From assembly GCA_964399955.1 (NCBI GenBank), contig CAYNST010000124.1, positions 1 to 10,084 of the forward strand: 10,084 nucleotides of DNA, read 5' to 3'. Below, one piece after another: positions 1 to 7,325 of this stretch. The position numbers and the translations under genes are program-made. Source of the stretch: CAYNST01 sp964399955 (GTDB taxonomy: Bacteria; Pseudomonadota; Gammaproteobacteria; Pseudomonadales; Cellvibrionaceae). Every line of letters begins with the position of its first letter. Within the stretch, counting starts at the first letter, position 1. The notes beneath the pieces are model-generated. The model made no database searches and had not been told where the DNA came from. It worked only from the letters and a program-made list of their open reading frames with translations.

Positions 1-37
1 GCAGCCACGCTGGAATCCATTTGATGGAGTAGCATTG

Positions 38-577
38 ATGAATATCCTGGCACTGTCGGGAAGCCTGCGGCGAGGCTCCTATAACACTTTTATTCTGCGG
101 GCATTGTCTTGCCTTGCTCCTGCAGGCGTTACTGTATCTGTTTTTGAGGGCATGGGGGAACTGCCGTTGTTCAACCCTGATCTGGAGCCGGAGTCGTTGC
201 CGGCGGTTGCCAATCTCAAGCAAGCGGTGGGTTCTGTAAACGGGCTGATCATTGCCAGCCCGGAGTACGCGCACGGCATTAGTGGCGTCATGAAAAACGC
301 ATTGGACTGGTTGGTGAGCGGCGAAGAGTTTGTTGGCATGCCGGTGATGCTGGTGAACTGCTCGCCTCGTGCGCATCACGCGCAAGAGGCCTTGCGGGAG
401 GTTGTGACTACCATGTCAGGAATCATTGTAGGAGAGGCCTGCTTTTCCATTCCATTATTGGGCAGCAATCTGGATGAGCAGGGCGTCTTGGCGCATGCGG
501 TGCATCAAGTGAATCTTGAAACACATCTGCAGTTGTTTGTGGATGCGATTTTGGGCCTGGCCACCACTGAAAAATAA
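38..577 (+). CDS. NADPH-dependent FMN reductase family flavoprotein
   Basis: This 179-residue protein is a cytoplasmic flavodoxin-like oxidoreductase that should bind FMN and use NAD(P)H to reduce flavin, quinones or similar acceptors; the true substrate cannot be read from sequence. The phosphate-binding loop GSLRRGSYN lies at residues 8-16 just after the first beta strand (MNILALS). The second family signature, SPEYAHGISGVMKNALDWL, lies at residues 74-92 and contributes to flavin binding and dimer packing. PLFNPDLE at 43-50 is also typical of the family. The length is normal. The ATG at 38 is preferred over the TTG at 35 because GGAG at 26-29 sits 8 bases before it. The gene is convergent with the pilus operon, so a functional link is unlikely. 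The class assignment is firm and the specific activity is open. Confidence 0.9.
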   Translation: MNILALSGSLRRGSYNTFILRALSCLAPAGVTVSVFEGMGELPLFNPDLEPESLPAVANLKQAVGSVNGLIIASPEYAHGISGVMKNALDWLVSGEEFVGMPVMLVNCSPRAHHAQEALREVVTTMSGIIVGEACFSIPLLGSNLDEQGVLAHAVHQVNLETHLQLFVDAILGLATTEK

Positions 578-641
578 AAGCGTGGTCTCAGGCGAGGATG
601 ATTTTTGTCTGAGTCAACGGTAAAAGAAAGGGCGAAAGTTT

Positions 642-2132
642 TTACGGTTCCCTAACCAAGAAAGAACCAAACTGTGACAGGTCCTGATTGCTTTGGGCAA
701 TGCTGTGATTGGGATACACGTTTAACAGGGATACCATGGCTTTTGTGCCAACCACAGACGAATGATAGCGGAGGTATTCCCCGGGAATGGGATGTTGCTC
801 AATCCGGTAGACCGTCAGAGTATCCCCTGCCTCAAAGCCGTTGTTGGCCCCGCCGTGCACAACAATTTGCCGCGTGCCGGGGCTGACATCCGCGTGGGCC
901 GTGAACGGCTGGCAGGCGAGCGTGGCGGCCAGTTTGTCGCTGGCCTCGGCAACCAGGTGCTGCACTTTTTGGCCGTAGTCGGTTTGCCAGAACAGAGCTG
1001 AGCCAAAACCGATGTGGTTAGGTTTGTCGGCATCCCATTTGCCCATGGTTTGAAAAACTTCGTCAAAGACCAGTTGGCCGTTGAAGCCGTCTCTTACCTG
1101 CAGTTTGAATTTGAATACGCGACTTTGGGTGTTCAACCCATTGCGGTTGATCAAATTGATGACGCTTTTAACCGTGTGATTGTAGGGGCCACGGGCATAG
1201 GCCAGTTCCGGCGATACCAGCGACATGTCATGTATCTCCCCAGTGATGAGGAACTGGGACTTGTGCTGTCGTGAATAGTTTTTTACGTGGTCGGCCACCG
1301 GGTATTCGCCTTGGTGCTTTACACTGGAGATGCTGCTGGGTATTTGACTCTGCGCCGTAAAACCGTGGCGGGTTTTCAGGTTGGCATTCAGCAGCAGAGG
1401 CAGGTGTTGATCCACCTGGTGCAGGTAGCCGGCAGAGCTGGTTGCAGGCTGAGTTCGCGGGAAATAGGTAAGCGCAAGTGATTTACGGAATTTGCCGGCG
1501 TACTGCGTCGCACAACTGGCTTCTGAATGTGTTTGCTCAGTAGCCGTGGGCACGGCTGTGTTGCTTGTGTCACCCGCCAGAGGTGTGAGTGATTCGGCCG
1601 ATGGTTGCGACACCTGGGGTATCGGAGGCACAGAGGAACTGGCTGAAACAGGTGGGGCAGATGGCTCAGTTGGCACGGCTGGCGCCAGTAGCGCTGCTGC
1701 GGACGAGTTTGCACTGCCATAGCTTGCTACGGCAATTGGCCGCTTATCGTCATTCAGCTCCTGGCCTGCAGAGGCTGCGTCCAGCTTTTGCATTGGCTCA
1801 AAGGGTGGAAATGCCACCTCACTCAGCTCGGTCTCTTTGAAGCCCCCCGCAATTGGCAGCCCGGGTGTTTGGGTGATGTCTGACATAGTGCTGACTTCCG
1901 CCAGCAAAATGGACAAATCCCCCTCCAGTGCCGCCAGCCGCTCAATGCTGGGTTTTACCTGGCGCCACTCCTCCACATGCAAGCGCATGGCCTCGTCGGT
2001 AAGCGACGCATCATGGGGTTGCGAAAACTTAGCGCAGCCTGAGGTCATCATCAGCAAGCCAATTGCCACCGGCAGCGTCAATTTACTGCCGGGGATACAG
2101 CCTGCCGGTGGCCATGGGTGTCGGTTATTCAT
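642..2132 (-). CDS. Lipoprotein with FlgT-like middle and C-terminal domains, last gene of pilus operon
   Basis: The protein has 496 residues from the chosen ATG at 2132. That start has a GGAGA ribosome site 7 bases upstream and gives a lipoprotein signal: a hydrophobic stretch at 18-30 and lipobox TSGC with lipidated Cys33. An in-frame start upstream at 2270 would overlap the usher gene and bury the signal peptide, so it is rejected. After the Cys comes a helical, possibly coiled-coil segment (about 46-84), then a Pro/Ser/Ala-rich linker (about 140-205). A globular region (about 216-410) and a small beta domain (about 418-480, with an IVVHGG...NGFEAGDTLTVYR pattern) resemble the middle and C-terminal domains of the flagellar H-ring protein FlgT. 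Cys207 and Cys407 could pair. It follows the usher by 112 bases and is co-oriented, so I infer a periplasmic or outer-membrane accessory of the pilus. The FlgT resemblance is by eye; the role is inferred. Confidence 0.7.
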   Translation of the reverse strand: MNNRHPWPPAGCIPGSKLTLPVAIGLLMMTSGCAKFSQPHDASLTDEAMRLHVEEWRQVKPSIERLAALEGDLSILLAEVSTMSDITQTPGLPIAGGFKETELSEVAFPPFEPMQKLDAASAGQELNDDKRPIAVASYGSANSSAAALLAPAVPTEPSAPPVSASSSVPPIPQVSQPSAESLTPLAGDTSNTAVPTATEQTHSEASCATQYAGKFRKSLALTYFPRTQPATSSAGYLHQVDQHLPLLLNANLKTRHGFTAQSQIPSSISSVKHQGEYPVADHVKNYSRQHKSQFLITGEIHDMSLVSPELAYARGPYNHTVKSVINLINRNGLNTQSRVFKFKLQVRDGFNGQLVFDEVFQTMGKWDADKPNHIGFGSALFWQTDYGQKVQHLVAEASDKLAATLACQPFTAHADVSPGTRQIVVHGGANNGFEAGDTLTVYRIEQHPIPGEYLRYHSSVVGTKAMVSLLNVYPNHSIAQSNQDLSQFGSFLVREP

Positions 2133-2244
2133 CGGTTTCTCTCCACTTGCCCGGTAACAATCAGCGGGCTGCGCGCTTTGATGCTTTCGTTGCAAAGTCA
2201 ACGCCAAGCTGATCTGCCTGCGGCGCGCATACATCATCAGCCCT

Positions 2245-5200
2245 TTAATAGCTGAATTGATGGTAGGCAACGTCGCAGGCCACGCTCACCGACAGCATGC
2301 GTCGGCAGGCGGTTTGGGCCTGTTCTTCGGCACCATCGCCGCGCTCATAGTAGGCCACGCCCAGGGTGTACTGGCCTGCGCCGACCGGGCGAATATAAAA
2401 TGGCTGTTGTACCAACTGGTGAGCGGCGCGGGTGCGCAGAATGTTCAGATACAGCTTGAGCATTAACGGGGAATCGAACCGGCCAACCACAGCCACGTAG
2501 CCGTCCGCCTCATCCAGAGGTGAAAGCTTGAAATCCACCCCGGCCAGCGTGTCGCCCTGCGACGAAAATGTCAGCGGCCGGTCTGGTACTGCGCGCAGGC
2601 TGCGGCGGTCAATGTAGCCGGGGTCTACCGCCAGGCGGTATTCGCCGGGCAGCACGTTGGTGAAGACATAAAAGCCGTCGTACTCTGTTCTTGCAGAGGC
2701 GACGGTCTCGCCTTTAGCGTTAATCAGATTGAGCATAACGTAGGCGCCCGGCTGTTCGTCGCCTTCTTTGTCCAGCAGATGAACATAGCCTTCGAGTTCG
2801 CTGCCCCGGGCTACCGGCATCTCCAGAACTTCCAGGAAGCCGCGTCGGGCAATGACGGATACGCCGGGATTGGTGCGTATCATAAACGGCCCATCGAGTG
2901 TGGCCTCGTCCACTACAATGTCGGTTTCTGTTGCATCAAAAATGGGGGTGATCACAGCAACGCCGGCTTTATTGGTTTCTGCACGGGCATAACCCTGCAC
3001 GGCTCTTACCGTCACATCCTCCATCAGCGGCTCGCCCTCATCGTAAACACCGTTCATGTTCAAGTCTTCAAACACGCGCACGGCCACCGCGCCGGATTGG
3101 GCAATTGGCCGGCCAGAGAAGAATACCCGCCGTTGCATTGGCTCGTAGCCCAGGCTGAAGCGCGCGGCCAAGCCAACCGACCATTGATCATTGCTGTTAT
3201 GCGCACCGCTGGCCGTCAGCCGAAACGCCTTTTTGTGCCAGCTTAAGCCTAGGTTCCATTGGTCCATTTCCTGCGCCCCGTAGTGGGAGTAGCGCAGGTC
3301 AGAGGTGATATTGGGTGACCAGCGAATATTCAGCGCTCCACCGTAGGAGTGCACCTCCGGCTCCGGGCTGATGAGATAGTTATTGAACAAACGCAGATTG
3401 GTCTTGCGAATTGTTTTGCGATAGTTCAACCCGCCAATCAAGGTGTCGGCAGAAATGGGTCTGCTGGCGGGGTCGCCTTCAAACCCGATAGGCAGCAAGG
3501 GGGCCTCCAGATCGGCTGCCTGCCTGTACCAGGTAAGACTGTTGTTGAGGGCGCCCAAGCGAGTGTGGATGCCAACCGTATTCTGCAGGGTTTGCTGACG
3601 GCCGCCGCGCTCGGAATCGGTTACCTGCCAGGTATTCTGATAGCTGAGAGGCGCTCGGCGAGTGGCAAACAGTCGGCCTGTCATGCTCAGATTGAGGCTG
3701 GTGTTGCGCAAGGTTTCGTCGGTCAATGCATCCGGTGCTTCAGTTTGCCGGTAGGTCGCGGAGTAAGAAGTGCCCCATACACGGGTGCGGTAGCCCGCAT
3801 TCAGGCTGCGCAGGTCGTTGCTGTTGCCGGAAACCCCAAAATCCGCCAGGCCCAGGCGGCCCAAGCTGGTATTGGCACGCAGCATATAGCTGTTGTGAGC
3901 GTCGCCTTCCTCCGGCGCAAACCAGGACAGACCAGAGGTAAGCGACAACCATTGAGTCAAGCCAAGATCAAAAGCGGCGCTGCTTTCCAGGCCCTGTTGC
4001 GTGGGGTCTTCTTCGCCAAGATCAAGATCAAATACCGATGCGCCACGCTCCACGGTGGAAAAGCGATAGAGGAACTCCCCTGCGCGCGTGGTATTGCCAT
4101 CCACAATGAACGATTCTTTGCGGGATTCTATCTGCCCCTGGGGGCCGTAAAGCATGATTTCAAAGTCGTTGTTGCCGAAGTCCAGCTCGGTGTCATTGAA
4201 TTCGTAGCGGCCATCTTGAATATTCAGCTCTTGCGCTATCAACAGACCGTTGCGATAGAGCTCGGCATCCCATCCCACCTGTATCTCACCGGTCAGGTTG
4301 GTTCGGCGACTATCGGCCAGTCGGTTGAGCGGGGTATTATTTACAGAGACACCTAAACTCTGGGCCTGGGTTTGCCCAAACCCACTGTTAACCGGTGTTA
4401 CGTCTCCCAGTGCGTATTCGGCGGCGCGCAGCGGACCCAGCAGGTCACGGTTGATGGACTGTCGGGACAAGCTCAGCCAAGCGGCGTTCAGGTGGTTCTG
4501 GTCGTCTCCGGCCAAAAATAGCTCGGTGTTAAAGCGCAGCAGGTCCTGGCGTGCCAGTACCGAAAAATTACTGCCATCACCATAGTGGCTGTGCGTGGTT
4601 GATGCCTGAACGTCTATCAGCGGCGGTGACCACCATTGGTAGTGAGAGCCCGTGGCCGGCAGCACCGGGCGGTTTTGCGGGTCAGTGACAGGTTGACGGC
4701 TTTGCTGTCGGGCCAGGCGCTGTTCAACCGGGAAGGGCTGGCGCGACTGGATATCCAGAATCAAGCGCTCCTCGTTGAGGGAGTAGCCAAGCGCAAACCA
4801 TTGGGCAATTTCATCGATTTCCACATACAGGTCATCGGCTTCAAGGCTAAAATCCTGGTGGTCAACGCGGTGAACTGTTTCATTCAGTCGCACCTCCAAG
4901 TCGCCAGCTTCGTTCTGGTTCAGCTCAAAGCGATTGCGTTCATTAAAATACCAACCCTGGGCGCTGACACTTTTGAGATCAACATTGATTGGAAATTCGA
5001 TAATCTGAAAAAGCTCGGCCAGCCCAATTTGGAAATCCCGCTCGCTTTTGACAATCAGCATGCTGGTCAGATTCATTTGATTGACGGTCAGAGAAATGAT
5101 GAGCTCTTCCCCGACAGAAAACCGACTTTGTCGCCCGGGAGGGAATGTCTCAGTGGCGGAATTTTGACTTTGGTCGGCCGTTGGGCTGGCTGCATTCTGG

Positions 5201-5361
5201 GCTAAAATTGTGCCCCCTGTGTTGGGATTCGTGCGGGGCGAGCTATCCTTTTCAGCGGCCGCAAGCGCGGTTGAAAAGCTGAGGCAAATTAATATAAAAC
5301 AAGCACTGATCAGTGTGTTAAGCAATCTCTGTCGCGGTTGGGTGCTTGTTTGATGATTCAT
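2245..5361 (-). CDS. Outer-membrane usher of a non-classical chaperone/usher pilus
   Basis: This 1038-residue protein should form the beta-barrel pore that receives chaperone-subunit complexes and polymerises and exports the pilus. A Sec signal occupies residues 1-36 (cut near ALAAA). Residues 81-215 form a periplasmic N-terminal region (ISLTVNQ..., GWYF, LYVEIDEIAQWF). About 240-740 is rich in alternating, aromatic-containing strands typical of a barrel. Within it, residues 356-422 (ELYRNGLLIAQELN...GRYEFND...DFEIMLYGPQG) match the usher plug pattern. C-terminal modules follow: an EF-hand-like loop D766-x-N768-x-N770-G-x-x-D774-x-G-E777, a carboxypeptidase-regulatory-like beta domain (about 852-946, with DGFYVFTNVLPGEYRL), and a last domain (953-1037) with a SPOR-like pattern. 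The ATG at 5361 gives a good signal peptide but has no clear ribosome site. It lies 38 bases after the stop of a chaperone remnant. The usher role is well supported; the module names are less sure. Confidence 0.87.
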   Translation of the reverse strand: MNHQTSTQPRQRLLNTLISACFILICLSFSTALAAAEKDSSPRTNPNTGGTILAQNAASPTADQSQNSATETFPPGRQSRFSVGEELIISLTVNQMNLTSMLIVKSERDFQIGLAELFQIIEFPINVDLKSVSAQGWYFNERNRFELNQNEAGDLEVRLNETVHRVDHQDFSLEADDLYVEIDEIAQWFALGYSLNEERLILDIQSRQPFPVEQRLARQQSRQPVTDPQNRPVLPATGSHYQWWSPPLIDVQASTTHSHYGDGSNFSVLARQDLLRFNTELFLAGDDQNHLNAAWLSLSRQSINRDLLGPLRAAEYALGDVTPVNSGFGQTQAQSLGVSVNNTPLNRLADSRRTNLTGEIQVGWDAELYRNGLLIAQELNIQDGRYEFNDTELDFGNNDFEIMLYGPQGQIESRKESFIVDGNTTRAGEFLYRFSTVERGASVFDLDLGEEDPTQQGLESSAAFDLGLTQWLSLTSGLSWFAPEEGDAHNSYMLRANTSLGRLGLADFGVSGNSNDLRSLNAGYRTRVWGTSYSATYRQTEAPDALTDETLRNTSLNLSMTGRLFATRRAPLSYQNTWQVTDSERGGRQQTLQNTVGIHTRLGALNNSLTWYRQAADLEAPLLPIGFEGDPASRPISADTLIGGLNYRKTIRKTNLRLFNNYLISPEPEVHSYGGALNIRWSPNITSDLRYSHYGAQEMDQWNLGLSWHKKAFRLTASGAHNSNDQWSVGLAARFSLGYEPMQRRVFFSGRPIAQSGAVAVRVFEDLNMNGVYDEGEPLMEDVTVRAVQGYARAETNKAGVAVITPIFDATETDIVVDEATLDGPFMIRTNPGVSVIARRGFLEVLEMPVARGSELEGYVHLLDKEGDEQPGAYVMLNLINAKGETVASARTEYDGFYVFTNVLPGEYRLAVDPGYIDRRSLRAVPDRPLTFSSQGDTLAGVDFKLSPLDEADGYVAVVGRFDSPLMLKLYLNILRTRAAHQLVQQPFYIRPVGAGQYTLGVAYYERGDGAEEQAQTACRRMLSVSVACDVAYHQFSY

Positions 5362-5399
5362 CTGGGCACACGTAATGGATGGCTGGTTTGGCGCTTCCG

Positions 5400-5570
5400 T
5401 CAGGGTTCAACGTTTTTCAGGGAAGGTGGTTCCGCGAAAGCGTTGGCGCCTTTAAGGGCAACCCGGAGCTTACCCCTGGCGAGAGCAAAGTCTGCGCCAA
5501 CCTATGGAAGTGCTATGCAATTCAAATAGGGCTCCGGCAAACCAATCGCTGTTGTTGCTGACCGTACAGC
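5400..5570 (-). pseudogene. Remnant of a second pilus chaperone gene (3' end)
   Basis: Between the intact chaperone and the usher, on the same strand, lies a decayed copy of a chaperone C-terminus. Read from 5501 downward in one frame it gives VGADFALARGKLRVALKG, ending at a TGA at 5402-5400. The intact chaperone has VGAEFVPADGQLRVVYKG at residues 238-255. The DNA aligns as well, for example the GGAACCAC and CGGGTTG blocks in both copies. Upstream, past a frame change, the piece ALFELHSTSIGW (about 5537-5502) matches SLWPELKHNTAKLGW of the intact protein. Stops occur in each frame I followed, no start or signal peptide is recognisable, and similarity fades beyond about 5570. It is either a decayed tandem duplicate or what remains of an originally distinct second chaperone. 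The left limit is approximate. Confidence 0.7.
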
Positions 5571-5795
5571 AGGGGCACTGCCAGCTGCCGGTGTGACATG
5601 CGTTGGATACCAAGCCTTCAGCAGAGCTAAACTGGACCAATGCGCAAAACCGGATCAAGGTGGATGCGGATTAGCTAAGCTCGTCGACCGATAGGGGAAA
5701 AAGCGGAGGTCCAGATTACGTCGGTTAAGTAGCTGCGCCTGCGAGTCAGCCACTGACCGGCGCTGGGGGTATAGCTGGCAAGAATTTTTTGCGAA

Positions 5796-5850
5796 CCGCC
5801 TGCAATACCGGTGATAATCTGATGTGGATTATCACCGGTATTGCAGGCGG
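5796..5850. repeat. Perfect 24-bp inverted repeat with 7-base loop
   Basis: The arms at 5796-5819 and 5827-5850 are exact reverse complements over 24 bases, separated by the 7-base loop TGATGTG. The repeat begins 37 bases after the chaperone stop codon, in the gap before the chaperone remnant. It is not a typical intrinsic terminator: on the minus strand it is followed by an A-rich stretch, and on the plus strand by no T run. Possible roles are an mRNA hairpin that blocks exonucleases and stabilises the pilin-chaperone message relative to the usher, a dispersed palindromic repeat, or a small mobile-element relic. The structure is directly visible; the role is inference. Confidence 0.9.
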
Positions 5851-5887
5851 CTGGCTAAGGGGATTGTAATTATCGGAAAGTCGTCGG

Positions 5888-6736
5888 TCAGGTTGATGGC
5901 GTGGTTTTTATGGCGCTGCGGTTGATATTTATGGTCTTGTCAAAAAAAGTGGTTCCACGAAATTCCTTGCTGCCTTTATAGACAACCCGCAGCTGACCGT
6001 CCGCTGGGACGAACTCCGCACCAACCCACCCAAGTTTGGCTGTATTGTGCTTAAGTTCGGGCCACAGGCTGTATTCGCCGATTTTTGCAATCAAACGTTC
6101 GCTACCACCTTTGGGAGTCCAGTAGGCTTCCAGGTCGCCCACCGTCGAGTGTTTGCCGGAGCGGGTCAGGTTAACGCTTACCTCGCCTTGCTGGTTTGCC
6201 GGGTCAAAGCGGATGCCTGCGGATGACAGATCCAGGGCGTAATCCGGTTGGCCCTGGCGTATCACCACTGGAATGGCAAAACTCAACACTATATTGATGG
6301 CAGTGGAGGCACCTTCTGCAAGCGCCGGTGAGTCAGGGGTTTTAGGCGGTGGCAGGGCACGAAACATCAAATGGGACCGATATTCACCCTCGGCCAGGTC
6401 GCTTGGCCGCCGCACCGCAATACGCACAGTTTGGCGCTCGTTGGGGGCCAACGTGACCTGACGTGGCGAAAAACGAATCATCTGGCTGGACGTAGGAAAC
6501 CGTGCAGCCTGCTCGTCCGTCAAATCATCGTAACCACCGCCTTGCTTTGCTTGTTTCTCCACCCATTCCATCCGATAGGTGTTGGTAACCTGTGAGGTAT
6601 TTATCAGAGTGATTTCTGTGCTTCTTTCACCATGGGCAAGAGAGACGCGGGTGGGGTTGATCAGTAGGTTGGCCGAAGCCTGCCAAGAGATCAAAAGCAG
6701 AAACACGGTGGTCAAACATTGGGTAATGAGTTTCAC
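5888..6736 (-). CDS. Periplasmic pilus assembly chaperone (PapD-like fold)
   Basis: This 282-residue secreted protein should cap pilus subunits in the periplasm by donor-strand complementation and deliver them to the usher. A signal peptide covers residues 1-22 (cut SA/NLL). The first Ig-like domain starts LLINPTRVSL. Arg30 aligns with the cleft Arg8 of PapD, while the second cleft Lys of PapD has no clear counterpart; the nearest basic residue in the matching strand is Arg160 of AIPVVIR. Residues 86-130 (QMIRFSPRQVTLAPNERQTVRIAVRRP...GEYRSHLMFRALPPP) are the characteristic strand F-G region, with FSPRQVTLAPNE as the hydrophobic donor segment. The second domain runs from about 165 to 270. The start is GTG with AGGA 7 bases upstream. 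It lies 57 bases after the second pilin gene. The sequence fits non-classical chaperones better than the PapD/FimC type. Confidence 0.92.
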   Translation of the reverse strand: MKLITQCLTTVFLLLISWQASANLLINPTRVSLAHGERSTEITLINTSQVTNTYRMEWVEKQAKQGGGYDDLTDEQAARFPTSSQMIRFSPRQVTLAPNERQTVRIAVRRPSDLAEGEYRSHLMFRALPPPKTPDSPALAEGASTAINIVLSFAIPVVIRQGQPDYALDLSSAGIRFDPANQQGEVSVNLTRSGKHSTVGDLEAYWTPKGGSERLIAKIGEYSLWPELKHNTAKLGWVGAEFVPADGQLRVVYKGSKEFRGTTFFDKTININRSAIKTTPST

Positions 6737-6793
6737 GGTTCGGTCCTATTATTGTGATCAGGCGTATTTTTGACAGGTTGCCCTGTTCAGCAA

Positions 6794-7249
6794 CTAATAT
6801 GCCAGGTCCAGATCTATGAACAGCAGGTAGCTGGCAACGCTCTGGTAGTGCTCCGCCGGGTTGCCTGATGTGCTCAGGGTGGCGCCCATGCGAAACTGCG
6901 CGCTGCCAGTGGCATCCGTACGCACGCTGGCGGGCATGTCAATTGCGGTGATGCTGAAGCGGGCGCCTGGCAATGTCGCGGCGGACAAGATAGGAACCTG
7001 GGCAGAGAGATTGATGGTGGTGTAGGGCGGCATACCACTCAGGGTGTAAACGCCCGGGGTGCCAGGTTTGACAGTAAAAATCTGGCTGGTGCTAGTTTGG
7101 TTGCCATTGCGGCTAATACTGACGGTGCTTACCGTGTTGTTATTTCGAATGGCAATCTCGCCAAAGCTAAGAGGCGTGTCAATATGCAGCTCAGCCGCCA
7201 GTGGTGCGCAGAACAGTAACATCAAAGCAGTTAGGTATCTTAGTTTCAC
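6794..7249 (-). CDS. Second DUF4402-type pilin subunit, candidate tip or minor subunit
   Basis: This 151-residue secreted protein has a signal peptide (residues 1-19, cut LAA/ELH). Its C-terminus, GSAQFRMGATLSTSG...YQSVASYLLFIDLDLAY, matches that of the major pilin gene upstream (GGATFTVGATLGTNA...YQDLAYAGSFDVEVYY). It is therefore a paralogous pilus subunit of the DUF4402 type. The conserved N-terminal SFGEI lies only about 9 residues into the mature protein, whereas the equivalent DFGQV of the major pilin lies about 23 residues in. This subunit therefore lacks the N-terminal donor-strand extension, which suggests it caps the pilus tip. It has no cysteine in the mature part. The GTG start follows GGGGGTAAGGA, which serves as a close-set ribosome site directly after the attenuator's T tract, so translation may be coupled to terminator read-through. 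Confidence 0.85.
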   Translation of the reverse strand: MKLRYLTALMLLFCAPLAAELHIDTPLSFGEIAIRNNNTVSTVSISRNGNQTSTSQIFTVKPGTPGVYTLSGMPPYTTINLSAQVPILSAATLPGARFSITAIDMPASVRTDATGSAQFRMGATLSTSGNPAEHYQSVASYLLFIDLDLAY

Positions 7250-7259
7250 TCCTTACCCC

Positions 7260-7304
7260 CAAAAACAAAAAGGCCTTCAAGCCCGTGGAGGCTTGAAGGC
7301 CTTT
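7260..7304 (-). terminator. Intrinsic terminator/attenuator between the two pilin genes
   Basis: A perfect 15-bp stem (7269-7283 paired with 7290-7304, 6-base loop) is followed on the minus strand by TTTTTGTTTTTG. This is the classic form of a rho-independent terminator for transcripts from the major pilin gene, whose stop lies 21 bases upstream. Because the remaining pilus genes lie beyond it on the same strand, it should act as a partial terminator that keeps major pilin mRNA in excess. Its T tract abuts the ribosome site of the next gene. On the plus strand only TTT follows, so it is directional. Confidence 0.9.
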
Positions 7305-7325
7305 GACTAACTAATCTTAGACCTA

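Noticed and set aside
587..613. Terminator hairpin between the convergent FMN reductase and lipoprotein genes
   Set aside because: Only a 5-bp CTCAG/CTGAG pairing with a long loop and no T run after it.
2133..2270. N-terminal extension of the lipoprotein gene overlapping the usher end
   Set aside because: It would place 46 arginine-rich residues before a clear lipoprotein signal peptide, and the ATG at 2132 has its own good ribosome site.
3349..4356. Long plus-strand open frame of 335 codons inside the usher gene
   Set aside because: It lies wholly antisense to the well-supported usher, has no recognisable protein pattern, and is explained by few stop complements in the usher's codons.
5796..5850. 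Reading the 24-bp inverted repeat as a rho-independent terminator
   Set aside because: Neither strand has a T run after the stem; the minus strand continues with an A-rich stretch.
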